Source: Leptobrachium leishanense
Taxonomy: Eukaryota > Chordata > Amphibia > Anura > Megophryidae
Length of the DNA stretch: 64,000 bases
Reading direction: 5' to 3'
NCBI GenBank assembly: GCA_009667805.1
Contig: CM019067.1
Span: 158,925,049-158,989,048 of the forward strand
The notes beneath the pieces were generated by a model. That model searched no databases. It saw nothing but the letters and a program-made list of their open reading frames with translations, and had not been told where the DNA came from. The position numbers were made by a program, and so were the translations under genes. Positions 38,001 to 46,381 of the stretch are shown here, in pieces; within the stretch, counting starts at the first letter, position 1, and each line of letters opens with the position of its first letter.

Positions 38001-40002
38001 CCAACATACCAGAAGATTTCAGTGGATCTGGGAGCAATTTAACATACGTCTTTACTGGCCAGGTGCCAGCTGATGACTCCCACACCGAAATACCAGAGAA
38101 CCCTTACTGCCAATTCCCTGATGGTCCAGCATCTCTCTAGAGAAAAGCCGGAGAGGGTGCACAAGGTTTTGTTAACATATTTCAAAAGAAGGTATGCATG
38201 AGGCAAGCCCAACATTTCTGACTGCAGCCCCGAATCAGCATCTAGCAGAGCATCTGTAACAGTGGAGATATTTCTGAAAGCAATGCAAGGTCTCACATTA
38301 CAGGTTTTCCTCTGCCCCTTGCCAGGTGCAATCATCTTCCACCCCCCCCCCCCCCATAGATGGCTAAATCTGGAGCCATCATGCAAATATGTCACAAACA
38401 GGAGAGGGCTTGCTGGTCAGAGCAGCTACTTCCACTTGCACCTTACCTTCAAGCGCTGAGGTAGAAGGAAAATTTCATAGGGAATAACTCCCCTCCCCCC
38501 TATATAATGGGGGCAGGGAGAGAAAAAAGTTAGTGTGTAGGTAGGTATTCCCTTTCAAATGAGCCCAACTGGCTTTTTGGAATGAATACACGCATTAATG
38601 TAATACATTTAGGATCACAATACCTGTCTTTATGCCATATTTCAAAGTATCCCTACAGTCCACCAGTATCTGTTCCAGTGGTTCAGGTTGATCAGATAAT
38701 TCCAAGTTGAATCCTTCCAAGCCTTCTAAAATCTGGTGTGGATGGTGAAAGTCAAGCACTTTACATTTGCCACTGTAGTTTTTTTTTATATAATTAAAGA
38801 GAATTTCAAAAACCTCTAGCAAAAAATGCTCTGTAGGCTTCTCTCCATTTCTTGTAGGAAGTAGATCTAGATAGAATACATATGATCTAGTTAGTTTAAA
38901 TACAATTGTTGTCTGAGAAATTCACAAATTATAGCATCATACTGAATGGTCAGTCTTGAAATGCAACTTAACCCCTTCACTTCTGAGAGACAACTTTGGT
39001 CTTCAAAAAAGGCGCCATCATGTGCCTGATTTTTGTCCTGCATATTGATGGCAAACAAAAGTAGTTTGGGCTGCAGAAGGAGCCCCTAAAGTTTTAGCTC
39101 TGAGAATAATGCCCAAGGTGCTCATCTGGTTAAAAAAAAAAAAATACATAATTGAAGGTCTCAGACATTCAGCAGCCATGAGCTGCAGCAACTCCTTTTG
39201 CCAGCAGATTACAGCAAGAAACAAATTGGGAATATTCCAATAGATTTCCTACTATTTTTCTTAACAAATGGTTCACGACAGTCATTAGAAAATTATTTGA
39301 TCGTGAAGGGGGACGGACACACTTTCAGTTCTTTGTTAGATGCTACTACGTAAATGTACCAAGGAAAATGGCAGATTAGAAAGATGTATAAAACAAGTCT
39401 TCTAGCTTCACAGAAGTCTTTTCATGTGGACTTTCAAGATTTGGCAACCCATTTTTCACCACAACGCAAGCTTTGCGTTTCATAGAGAGCTGCACCCTAA
39501 GAAGTCCTTATGCACAATATGCATTTGTCAGAGAAAAATGTATCACACATGCAAAGTCATGGATGAACTGGACCTCTAGGCAATCGAAGTTAAATTTTTG
39601 CACTACAAGAAAGTTTGACATAGAAGAAAGCCTTCAAAAATGTTACATTAGGTCTGTTAAGAAGTGCATTTCTCAGATGACCAAAATTCTCGGAGTTTAA
39701 AAAAGCATTTGTAGATTCACTACCCTTAACATGTAGTCAGTGTATTTCATGCGAGGGCCAAATTAGTGCATGGTCGTAGCAGATCATGAGTAGATATAAT
39801 GTACAGGAGAATGTTACAGATTATTAGAATTTCTTTTACGGGAACATTTGCTTAGCGCACATACCGGATGAGAACAAGGTTGAAAAATCAGGGACCACTT
39901 GAACACTTGACTTTTCATCTTTACAATCCACAAGAAGCTTTTCTTCTAAATATTTATTTAGACAAGATCCATCGTCATCCTCACAGGACTCGTTAGATTT
40001 CT
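13607..40002 (-). CDS. GAD1-like glutamate decarboxylase gene, eleven exons, 3' end not in window
   Basis: Joined minus-strand exons encode about 415 residues aligned with vertebrate GAD1/GAD2. The enzyme decarboxylates glutamate to GABA using PLP. Seen: [20 protein letters not shown] in the N-terminal domain, the TAGTT and HVDAAWGGG segments of the PLP domain, the NPHK motif with the Schiff-base lysine (exon 14973-15051), and the YLFQ tyrosine of the catalytic loop (exon 13607-13756; Tyr434 in human GAD67). All exon phases join correctly and no stop or frameshift is seen. Residue choices are closest to GAD1 in the N-terminal half and mixed between GAD1 and GAD2 later (e.g. MGVPLQCSA as in GAD2). 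Divergence is much larger than usual for vertebrate GAD1 or GAD2, so a third paralogue (GAD3) is plausible. About 115 C-terminal residues are missing, presumably beyond the left edge. Exons are listed separately. Confidence 0.9.
13757..14972. other. GAD-like intron, no element recognised
   Basis: A+T-rich intron sequence of about 1.2 kb. I see no gene, RNA or bounded mobile element. Confidence 0.6.
14973..15051 (-). CDS. GAD-like exon with PLP lysine (NPHK)
   Basis: The acceptor is TCCTCAG and the donor GAAAAG|GTAAAC. It encodes [20 protein letters not shown] and VLIREK. The NPHK lysine forms the Schiff base with PLP. Confidence 0.96.
15122..15186 (-). CDS. GAD-like exon ([13 protein letters not shown])
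   Basis: The acceptor is CTTTAG and the donor AAAAG|GTAATG. It encodes [20 protein letters not shown] then K; vertebrate GAD1 and GAD2 normally read LLMSRKH here, so this is a notably diverged stretch. Confidence 0.94.
15278..15394 (-). CDS. GAD-like exon ([20 protein letters not shown] … HVD)
   Basis: The acceptor is TTACAG and the donor GTGGAT|GTAAGA. The 39 codons encode the TAGTT motif and end with LWMHVD, where His and Asp contact [11 protein letters not shown] carries Leu where GAD1 and GAD2 have Tyr (TVYGAFDP); Leu is what CSAD has. Confidence 0.96.
15395..17057. other. Intron; short direct repeat and MITE debris
   Basis: A segment of about 60 bp around GGCCTTTCAGTCTGGTAGGA (15588-15607) recurs around 15949-15968 with few changes. 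From about 16685 to 17057 the sequence resembles a decayed member of the TTAA-type MITE group (TGGCTCAGCAGTGAAGGGGT at 16921-16940). No gene is seen. Confidence 0.5.
17062..18204. mobile_element. TTAA-flanked MITE, copy A
   Basis: TTAA at 17058-17061 and 18205-18208 flanks ends CCACTTCAATGC and GCAGCGAAAGGG, which are imperfect inverted repeats. TTAA targets point to piggyBac- or Kolobok-type mobilisation. Inside are palindromic blocks, for example around CATTTGGAAGGGCAC at 17328-17361. No coding capacity is seen. Copy B at 46382-47620 is closely similar along most of its length. Confidence 0.8.
18209..19460. other. Intron, no gene
   Basis: Contains poly(A) stretches and a region at about 18560-18830 that resembles the repeat at 47625-48170 (both have CATCCTATACTTAACAT). 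Otherwise featureless. Confidence 0.5.
19464..20875. mobile_element. Harbinger-like element split by a LINE
   Basis: The left end GGCTAATGTCAGACAAACGC and right end, read inward on the minus strand, GGCTAATATCAGACAAATGC are inverted repeats, flanked by TTA (19461-19463, 20876-20878). A TWA duplication is typical of PIF/Harbinger. A CR1/L2-type LINE fragment occupies about 19528-20527; the outer parts are non-coding. Confidence 0.72.
19528..20527 (-). mobile_element. CR1/L2-type LINE fragment, 3' part
   Basis: The minus strand encodes the second half of an [19 protein letters not shown] near 20490-20440, then [45 protein letters not shown] and [15 protein letters not shown] deletion or frameshift removes the FADD catalytic box near 20400. 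The 3' end carries the CATAGAATCATAGAAAAATG tail near 19525-19545. The copy is 5'-truncated and inactive. Confidence 0.88.
21192..21246 (-). CDS. GAD-like exon ([18 protein letters not shown])
   Basis: The acceptor is CTTCTAG and the donor GAGGAG|GTTGGT. This 55-bp exon encodes [18 protein letters not shown] in the right phase between its neighbours. Confidence 0.92.
21247..22075. other. Intron with homopolymer runs
   Basis: Has a G12 run near 21300 and a T26 run near 21901. No bounded element or gene is seen. Confidence 0.5.
22079..23530 (-). mobile_element. CR1-type LINE copy, 5'-truncated
   Basis: The minus-strand RT frame 23472-22657 has [59 protein letters not shown], the catalytic FADD box, and [17 protein letters not shown], continued after a frameshift at 22298-22531 ([20 protein letters not shown]). 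The 3' end has TACATAGTTACATAGTTACA repeats. It is nearly identical to the copy at 34152-35385. Confidence 0.93.
23531..24135. other. Intron, no gene
   Basis: No supported feature; short open frames here have no recognisable similarity. Confidence 0.5.
24136..24215 (-). CDS. GAD-like exon ([19 protein letters not shown])
   Basis: The acceptor is TTACAG and the donor GCAAG|GTAATA. It encodes [20 protein letters not shown] and AVKCNA, corresponding to the [20 protein letters not shown] segment of GAD1. The preceding intron is about 7.7 kb and carries several transposons. Confidence 0.94.
24534..24958. mobile_element. Harbinger-like MITE, copy 1
   Basis: Ends GGCTGGGGTCAGACCAGCGC and (rightmost) GTTTGACCCTAGCC are inverted repeats, flanked by TAA (24531-24533, 24959-24961). 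The interior has CG-rich segments such as GTGCGTTCTGGCGCAC. It is closely related to copy 2 at 32997-33411. Confidence 0.85.
25727..26765. mobile_element. Non-autonomous hAT-type element inside a LINE
   Basis: Ends CAGGGCCGGATTAA and TTAATCCGGCCCTG are perfect 14-bp inverted repeats, flanked by the 8-bp duplication CATAAAGG (25719-25726, 26766-26773). The flanks join to give continuous LINE sequence, confirming the boundaries. No transposase is present. Confidence 0.93.
27230..27540. mobile_element. Harbinger-like MITE fragment
   Basis: The left end TTAAGGCTGGGGTCAGACGA matches the family at 24534 and 32997; the interior is diverged and no clear right end was found. Confidence 0.5.
27667..28060. 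mobile_element. Partial second copy of the 24-bp-TIR transposon
   Basis: It begins CAGGGTTATTCAAAGAGCAT, then CACCGCACGTTTGGTGACTT, and ends its similarity near GGAGGTCCAATGAATGATAA. It parallels the left half of 2089-3012. The right terminus is absent. It also has a shorter interior than the first copy. Confidence 0.8.
28061..28883. other. Intron, no gene
   Basis: No supported coding or RNA feature. Confidence 0.5.
29010..29072. repeat. (AT)n microsatellite
   Basis: Uninterrupted or nearly uninterrupted AT dinucleotides with a few TTA breaks, inside the hAT-type element. Confidence 0.95.
29405..29555. repeat. Three-unit tandem repeat of about 60 bp
   Basis: The units share CACAGCAATAAAACTCACAG or a close variant, beginning near 29421, 29472 and 29531. 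The third is the most diverged. It lies within the hAT-type element. Confidence 0.8.
30709..31929. other. Intron, no gene
   Basis: No bounded element. A GGGCCGGCCCTGG sequence at 30973-30985 looks like a solitary hAT-like end without a partner in a sensible position. Confidence 0.5.
31930..32045 (-). CDS. GAD-like exon (GGTISNLYS … VVFTSEH)
   Basis: The acceptor is CTCTAG and the donor GAACAT|GTATGT. It encodes [18 protein letters not shown] and [18 protein letters not shown], matching the start of the PLP domain. Confidence 0.94.
32046..32822. other. Intron with an old dispersed repeat
   Basis: The stretch ending GGTGTACCTAATAAAGTGGC (32579-32598) followed by CAGTGTGTGTATG is a phrase I know as recurrent in vertebrate genomes; it probably marks the end of an old repeat covering about 32290-32612. 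The family is not identified. Confidence 0.45.
32823..32935 (-). CDS. GAD-like exon (FTYEISPVF … GDGIFSPG)
   Basis: The acceptor is TATTCAAG and the donor CCTG|GTGTGT, a weak but usable GT. It encodes [25 protein letters not shown] and GDGIFSPG, all GAD family hallmarks. Confidence 0.94.
32997..33411. mobile_element. Harbinger-like MITE, copy 2
   Basis: Same ends as copy 1 (GGCTGGGGTCAGACCAGAGC … GTCTGACCCTAGCC), flanked by TAA (32994-32996, 33412-33414). The interior is similar, with an A17 run near 33330. Confidence 0.85.
33415..34151. other. Intron; fragment of TTAA-type MITE
   Basis: Around 33870-34070 it holds GGTGTCAGCCAAGCCTCCGG and AGCTAGAGGTTAATGTTTGG, matching the internal part of the MITEs at 17062-18204 and 46382-47620. 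No gene is seen. Confidence 0.55.
34152..35385 (-). mobile_element. CR1-type LINE copy, 5'-truncated
   Basis: The minus-strand frame 35414-34368 encodes the RT from [17 protein letters not shown] through [20 protein letters not shown] and FADD to the C-terminal [20 protein letters not shown] without interruption, so it is better preserved than its sister at 22079-23530. It starts about 145 bp further into the element. Tail repeats of ACATAGTT lie at 34152-34180. Confidence 0.93.
35449..35539 (-). CDS. GAD-like exon (HPCFFNQLS … TANTNM)
   Basis: The acceptor is TTTTAG and the donor ACAAACAT|GTAAGT. It encodes [20 protein letters not shown] and [10 protein letters not shown], the substrate-domain segment that in GAD1 reads [20 protein letters not shown]. 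The usual Gly before HP is Ala here because the split codon reads GCC. Confidence 0.95.
35949..36140 (+). mobile_element. tRNA-derived SINE, copy 1
   Basis: Flanked by a 13-bp duplication GGCACACTGGTAT (35936-35948, 36141-36153). The head has an A-box-like TGGAGTAGAGG and a B-box-like GGTTTAATCC spaced as in a tRNA promoter; the body has CCTTGGGCAAGACACCTAAT and the tail AATGTATCCTTCCTGATAAA. The V-SINE-like body is an inference from the GGGCAAGACACCTAA phrase. Confidence 0.85.
36154..38623. other. Intron, no gene; MITE debris
   Basis: TTAACCCCTTCACTGCTGAG at 37299-37318 and the following 250 bp resemble a decayed TTAA-type MITE. C runs lie near 38341. No supported coding sequence apart from the flanking GAD-like exons. 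Confidence 0.5.
38624..38866 (-). CDS. GAD-like exon (DLLP … DTLKYGIKT)
   Basis: The acceptor is TATCTAG and the donor AGACAG|GTATTG. It encodes [19 protein letters not shown], then [18 protein letters not shown] and [16 protein letters not shown], very close to the GAD1 N-terminal domain. Confidence 0.95.
38867..39864. other. Intron, no gene
   Basis: A+T-rich, no recognised element. Confidence 0.5.
39865..40002 (-). CDS. GAD-like exon (N-terminal, variable region)
   Basis: The acceptor is GTTAACAG and the donor TCATCCG|GTATGT. It encodes an acidic segment ([20 protein letters not shown]…) ending PDFSTLFSS, which matches the TDFSNLFA segment of GAD1 just before the conserved DLLP. It begins with two bases of a split codon and ends with one base, G, completing Asp with the next exon. 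Confidence 0.82.
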
Positions 40003-40214
40003 CTGTTAACACATGGAACAATAGATAAAGGCAATATTTCCTGGATATAGAATTTCAAAACGTGCAAGACTTTCTCCTGCCTTGCTACATTTTCAAAGAG
40101 CACTGCCACCTTATAAATTTAGGAGAACCAAGTTTGTTTTCTGTAAATGTATCCAGAGACAGCATCAAGGGAAACGCAATTAGAACCATGCGCAACATTC
40201 TTATCCCACTACTA

Positions 40215-40430
40215 CTGTAATTTTTTTATTAGAAAGTATTTTACCAAGAAGGATACATTGAGATTTCTCTCATTTTCAAGTATCTTCTGGGTGGCAAGTA
40301 TGTACCATTAGGGGTCTTGCCCAAGGACACATACTGGAGAGGTGCACTTGCTGGGATTGAACCCATGTCTCCACAGGCTCTCTCCACGCAGAGCAGTGAT
40401 GTTACCTCTACTCCACCCAGCCGGCACAAT
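40215..40430 (-). mobile_element. tRNA-derived SINE, copy 2
   Basis: Minus-strand copy of the family at 35949-36140, and better preserved: A-box-like GGTGGAGTAGAGG, B-box GGGTTCAATCC, body GTCCTTGGGCAAGACCCCTA, tail AATGTATCCTTCTTGGTAAA. The exact ends and target duplication were not resolved. Confidence 0.85.
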
Positions 40431-40615
40431 TAAACCAGGACACTGAGAGTGAGGATAATTGAGGAACACCATAACTAGGAAGGAGGAGTGTTACGGGGGA
40501 GAATAGTAGGTGTTGGAAAAAGCATGACAAAAACAGCAGCTCAAGAGGAATAGAAACATTAATAGCTAGGTGCAAATGGTTGGCAAACATCTGTCCCTTT
40601 GCGAGCTGCCTTTAA

Positions 40616-41184
40616 CCTCCCTGGCGGTCTAATTTTTTTCAAAATTTTGTGTCTAAAGTGTCCATTATTTTTTTTAAAAGGAAACGTGTTTTTTTTACAT
40701 AGTTAGCCTGTAATAATTAGGAATCACGCACGGAAATCCGTGCAAGAGTCCTTACTGGTAAAATACTTTATAAATAAAAAATAGAGTCTGATAAAGTTTG
40801 ACACAACATAATTTATTATCCCAAAATATTGCAAATAAATGATATTCAATAGAATACAACAAAAAACACTAAAAGCGGTCTGAAAACAAGGGGGAGAATA
40901 TGTATGGTCTGTTTCTTATCCTGCAGTGCCACCTAGTGGCCATTCATAAACATTGCACATAATAGAGTACACTGTTTTCCAATGTTTTTTAAGTTTGCTG
41001 CCTGGTCCCGCCCCCTGCATTGTGTGACTCGCAGGGAGTGTTACCAGGAAGCAACGCGATCACACTACGGGACAGCCAGGGAGCACAGGAGGAGGGGATT
41101 ATGCATCCAGCCCGAGTGTGGCTTGGGGTTACCGTTCGCGGTAGTGAAATTTAACCGAGTCACTCGGGAATACCACCAGGAAGG
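40616..41184. mobile_element. TTAA-flanked MITE with CCTCCCTGGCGGT ends
   Basis: TTAA at 40612-40615 and 41185-41188; ends CCTCCCTGGCGGT and, on the complement, CCTTCCTGGTGGT. It is 569 bp without coding capacity. The right half (TTGCTGCCTGGTCCCGCCCC … ACTCGGGAATACC) matches the partial copy at 48182-48476. Confidence 0.85.
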
Positions 41185-41188
41185 TTAA

Positions 41189-43020
41189 TGGCTCTGCTTG
41201 AACAAGACTTTCAGTTTATGGTTGCTCCCATTGGGCTAGTCCTGTAGGGCAACCCTTTGCCAATAATGGATACGTAATCATATCCATCTGCACTTTGGCA
41301 CAAGCCAATTTCACTTACAGGATCTGTGGATGAAGACGGGGAACTATTTGTTCTTAGTCTCCCACTACACCTGACACACACACACACAAAGATTGGATGT
41401 GCTGGTGATTAGGGTGCTTGAATAGGTTATACTGAGGTTTCATGAAAGCTACAGGTTATACAAAATGATGCAGAAGGACTGCTGGTACATAGCCTTAATG
41501 TAGAATTAATTATTTAAAAGCTGTCATGGGAGATGAATGGCAAGTGATTTTTGCACACCAATATGAACGGATTATGTGGGATAGATGGCTTAAAGTGGTG
41601 ATGCAAGCTGAACGTATGGTACAGTGCCTAGGTGGTGGATGGATTTTGTAGAAGACTACTGGATATGAAAGTCTCTGGGATGGCTACTACCGATAAATGA
41701 ACCATAAATTAATCACTTGTACGCTAGGACAGGAGTTCACACTTCTATGCTTGGCAAAAATGTTATTATCAAGTTGTAGAATAAATAGATTAAAAAAAAA
41801 AAAAACACCCCCTCACTGCCGTAATTGTAAATTCACAGATTTTACTAGACGGAGAGGAGGGAGAGAGGACAAATTGACAGGCTATAGGTTTTGTACTAAA
41901 CAGACCACAGGAAACATCAGATGTAATGCACCTGCCTAGATTTTGTTCTAAGATTTCCTCCACATAATCAAACCCACACCCTATATGCTAGCGAGGATTT
42001 GGAATACAGAAGCAGCATATAACATTTAAAAAAAAATTTCCCGTAAATACTTTTTTGCTGAAAAGTAAAAGAATAAACTGCTGTAAAATAAATAATTATC
42101 ATTAGCTGCATAGCTTAACCATTACTTCTCTATGGGACAATTTCACTGCTGCCAAAAGATTGCCGAATTTCAGCGATCATCATATTTTGCAGTCAATTCT
42201 CCTTTTAATGTTTACCTGGACACATTTTTATGTTGAGGCAGAGCACCAGGAAAGAGCGCTTACAACTGCAAAGCTTTTGAAGGCAGGTCACCGGAGCATC
42301 TTAACTGCTCATACTACAGGGCTGCATTTTTCACTGTCCATTAGCATGATTAAATTACAGGTGTAGGAAAAGCGAGAATGTAGCATCCCTAGCCCCACTT
42401 TAAAAAGGTTTGAAAGAAATTCTGCAGCCCTTGCTTGTAATTTTGTAAAACAAATATCCCACTATTAAAAAAGAAAAAAAAAAAAGTTTAAAATTTATAG
42501 GGAAAAAAAAAAAAGGCATAGGCTGGGAATCTACATGTACTAGTTCAGGTTAATCAATTTCCCATTTGAAAAGATGACAATAGTGTCAGATGCAGCCGGG
42601 TAGCAAGCCTGCAATTTAAAGCATTTAATTTTTGATGTGACCCACTGCCTCCAGCAGCTTTAAGAAAAATTATAGATTTGCCTCTGGTTCCCCCAGCAGA
42701 ACACCTTGTCACGGGAATAACCGGTCTAATGGGGACGAAATTATAATAAATTATATATATGATTATTACCACCTAGTAACTCCTTATCACGCACACACAA
42801 AACTCAAAATTATTTGTCAGTATGCCATAGATCCACAGGTTGGGAAGTTTCTAGGCTGCATTGGAACGAACTACTTTAAAATATACCCATGAATAAATAT
42901 AATCCTCCAAAACCAAGAAAAGCAAAAACAACAGCAAACAGAACAAGGAATCATGAAATTACAAAACGACTCCTTAATTAACACATGTATTAGATGAAAG
43001 TGTAAAGAAATCAAACTTAC
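41189..43020. other. Upstream intron or 5' flank, no gene
   Basis: A+T-rich with A runs near 41795 and 42475. I see no supported feature. Confidence 0.5.
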
Positions 43021-43051
43021 GCATTGCATTAAAAACAGTCCTGAATTCCAT
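43021..43051 (-). CDS. Candidate first coding exon of the GAD-like gene
   Basis: ATG at 43051 opens MEFRTVFNAM plus one base, followed by a good donor (GC|GTAAGT). The one leftover base matches the phase needed by exon 39865-40002, which begins with two bases of a split codon. No homology supports it because GAD N-termini vary, so this rests on phase, start codon and donor only. Confidence 0.35.
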
Positions 43052-43533
43052 GTTGGGGGGGATAGATGGTAAACAAACTCAAAGCTCACAGGGTTGGTCC
43101 TCCTGTATCCTGTAATTCTGTATCTGCTTTGTGTAGTAGTAGCAGGGTTTTATGTCCTCCTGTTCTGGGAGTGGTTAGGTTTTCATTTACTTCTTTCTCT
43201 GGGTGGGATGCTGGTCCTTTTGATGGTCATAGATTCTCCATAGGTTTTGTGAAAACTGGACAAACAATCTAGAGTGGTGAGAAAGACGGAGATACTTTAA
43301 TCAAGCATCTTTCTTATATTAAAAATACACATTGTGAGCTACCTTCAAAGCATTTCAATCTGGCAGAGAAACCAGTTCCACTGCATTCTCTGTACAAAAC
43401 GAGAACAGGAAAAAAAACATATGAGGTTATTCACTATCCTAAATGATATGTATCATTTACTCACGTTGATGGGCAGTGTATGAAAAATGTCACCCTGCAA
43501 CGTGTATAATCCATACATAATACGCTGCAGGTT

Positions 43534-43612
43534 AGAAATTATTATTATTATATTATTCTTTATTTATAAAGCGTCAGCATATTCCGCAGCGCTTTATAAA
43601 TAAATCAAAAAG
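43534..43612. repeat. Small palindromic repeat with TTTATAAAGCG arms
   Basis: TTTATAAAGCG and CGCTTTATAAA (43561-43598 region) are 11-bp inverted arms around CAGCATATTCCGCAG, preceded by an ATT repeat. Similar phrases are widespread in amphibian and fish DNA; the family is not named. Confidence 0.6.
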
Positions 43613-43793
43613 GAATCCCAGTAGGTCTATTCAAAGAAAGGTGAAAATCACAACAACTGGCAGAAGAGAACAATCTAGACCATATAGCGGATTTGGAAAG
43701 TGAGATAAATGGAAGAATGTTTCTGTTTTGGTTATTTTGACCTAGAATTTTCACTTCTCCCTTCATTCCGCTGAGTTTCTCATTTCTTTGAAT

Positions 43794-45616
43794 TAGGGAT
43801 GTGCACCGATTTTTTTTTCGATTCGATTTTTCGAATTTTTAAACTTTTCGATTCGGCTCGTTTCGACTGCTTTCTGTTTCGATTCGGTTCGGCTCGATTC
43901 GTTTTTCGGGTACATTTATTTTTCGGAATATCGACCATTTTTCGTATTTTCGGGTCACTTTACTAGGTTTCTGTATCGACTTTTCGTTATTTCGGAAATT
44001 TTCGTTTTTCGGAATTGTACATGGTTTTCGGTATATATCGACTATTTTTTGTATTTTCGTGTCACTTTGCTCGTTTTTTGGTTATCGGCTTTTCGCTTCG
44101 GAAATTTTCGTTTTTTCGGAACATCTGTTCTCCTCGTTTCAAAGCTGTCTAACTCTATTGCCCCAGCAGTCCAGCACATGGATTTTCCCCAGCACATGGA
44201 TTTGCCCCAGCTCATGGATTTGCCCCAGCTCATGGATTTGCCCCAGCTCATAGGATATTGCCCCAGCACATGGATTTGCCCCAGCTCATGGATTTGCCCC
44301 AGCACATGGATTTGCCCCAGCACATAGGATATTGCCCCAGCTCACACATGGATTTGCCCCAGCTCATGGATTTGCCCCAGCACATGGATTTGCCCCAGCA
44401 CATAGGATATTGCCCCAGCTCACACATGGATTTGCCCCAGCTCATGGATTTGCCCCAGCACATGGATTTGCCCCAGCACATAGGATATTGCCCCAGCTCA
44501 CACATGGATTTGCCCCAGCTCATAGGATATTGCCCCAGCACATGGATTTGCCCCAGCACATGGATGCCCCAGCTCATGGATTTGCCCCAGCACATGGATT
44601 TGCCCCAGCACATGGATGCCCCAGCTCATAGGATATTGCCCCAGCACATGGATTTGCCCCAGCACATGGATGCCCCAGCTCATGGATTTGCCCCAGCACA
44701 TGGATTTGCCCCAGCACATGGATGCCCCAGCTCATGGATTTGCCCCAGCACATGGATTTGCCCCAGCACATTGATTTGCCCCAGCACATGGATTTGCCCC
44801 AGCACATGGATTTGCCCCAGCACATAGGATATTGCCCCAGCTCACACATGGATTTGCCCCAGCTCATGGATTTGCCCCAGCATATGGATTTGCCCCAGCA
44901 CATGGATTTGCCCCAGCTCATGGATTTGCCCCAGCACATGGATTTGCCCCAGCACATGGATTTGCCCCAGCTCATGGATTTGCCCCAGCTCATGGATTTG
45001 CCCCAGCACATGGATTTGCTCCAGCACATTGATTTGCCCCAGCACATGGATTTGCCCCAGCACATGGATTTGCCCCAGCACATAGGATATTGCCCCAGCT
45101 CACACATGGATTTGCCCCAGCTCATGGATTTGCCCCAGCATATGGATTTGCCCCAGCACATGGATTTGCCCCAGCTCATGGATTTGCCCCAGCACATGGA
45201 TTTGCCCCAGCACATGGATTTGCCCCAGCTCATGGATTTGCCCCAGCTCATGGATTTGCCCCAGCACATGGATTTGCTCCAGCACATTGATTTGCCCCAG
45301 CACATTTACAAAGACAAAATTTACAGAATCAGCGATATAACCGGTAATAGTTAAATAAACGATGTTCAGAATTACCGAAATGGAACCGAAATCCCGAATG
45401 GAACCGAAATCATGAATAGAGGAAAAATAAATTTCGATTTGACACATTTCAAGTCCATTCGAAAATTCCGAAAAATTTTCGATTCGGCTTGGAAAACATT
45501 TCGGATTCGACTTTTTCAGATCTAAAAAATTTCGGAATTTCGGCCACATCGAAAGACCCGAATCGGGAAATTTCGTGAAAATTCAGAAATTCCGAAACCC
45601 GAAACGCACATCCCTA
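43794..45616. mobile_element. Non-autonomous hAT-type element with minisatellite core
   Basis: Ends TAGGGATGTGC and GCACATCCCTA (one base apart from perfect) with the 8-bp duplication CTTTGAAT (43786-43793, 45617-45624). Both subterminal arms are rich in TTTTCG/CGAAAA words and are inverted copies of each other in style. The middle, 44160-45305, is an 18-bp minisatellite. No transposase is present. Confidence 0.9.
44160..45305. repeat. 18-bp minisatellite (CCCCAGCACATGGATTTG)
   Basis: About 60 tandem units with two main variants, CCCCAGCACATGGATTTG and CCCCAGCTCATGGATTTG, plus shortened GATGCCCC and ATAGGATATTG variants. A 258-bp block is repeated almost exactly (from about 44832 and again from about 45090). 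Open frames on both strands are translated repeats only. Confidence 0.95.
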
Positions 45617-45624
45617 CTTTGAAT

Positions 45625-46377
45625 AGACCTGCTGGTGATCTGCCTTGGTCTCCTACCTTTATCATATGAATTATACATGCTGCAGGGCAGCACATTTCCA
45701 TGCACTCACCCTCTGAATGAAATAGTAATATGTGTCCAGGAAAACATGGCAGATCTGGCAACTCTAAAAGTGTCACACAATGGAAACCCTAATGCCGATG
45801 CATAGCCCTCGGCAACTTTGTGCTGAGAGACAAAAAGGTGTGCCTTTTTATAACTACCAACAAACAACCCCAGTTTTGAAGCCAAAAGAAAAGCAACATC
45901 ACCCATGTTTTCCTACACACATCTAATTATTCATGTTGATGGTAGGTGGATATAGTGAGCCAACTATATGCTTGTTCTATGCTTGTCTGCAGTGTCTCAC
46001 CTGCTGTGAGGACAGCCTAGCGCGCCCCTGTGGTGGGAAAGGGTTAAAAACCACTGTAGCATGGCATTTGGGATTAAAAGGGCAAATGAGAAATAAAGTC
46101 TGTAATTTGCTAATGAGATTTAATTTCCACTTTGGTTGTGAGAGGTTTAAAAAACAGAAATTTCTATGCATTATTGTCCAATGATTGACACTTTCCTTGC
46201 AATGCCCCTGATTTCACCACCATTAACCCTTTGCAGACCAATAAACTTTCACTAAGTGCGCCAGCACCTGTGTGAAACTTTTTAACCCCTTCACTGCTAA
46301 GCAATTTCACCTATGTGTGCTGAGCTACTTTTTACCGTTTGTGCTCATAGGGCTCTATTAGATTCTTAACGCAAATT
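45625..46377. other. No gene; MITE debris
   Basis: TTAACCCTTTGCAGACC (46223-46239) and TTTAACCCCTTCACTGCTAA (46280-46299) look like ends of TTAA-type MITEs. Short frames at 45706-45906 have no recognised homology. Confidence 0.5.
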
Positions 46378-46381
46378 TTAA

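Noticed and set aside
38039..38395. 118-codon minus-strand frame
   Set aside because: Not recognisable, in an intron near a C-run repeat; may be a decayed LINE fragment but I cannot support it.
44258..45354. Long open frames with repeating MDLPQH or MCWGKS units on both strands
   Set aside because: They are translations of an 18-bp minisatellite with no stop codon; the unit length is a multiple of three, so frames stay open by chance. No start context or domain.
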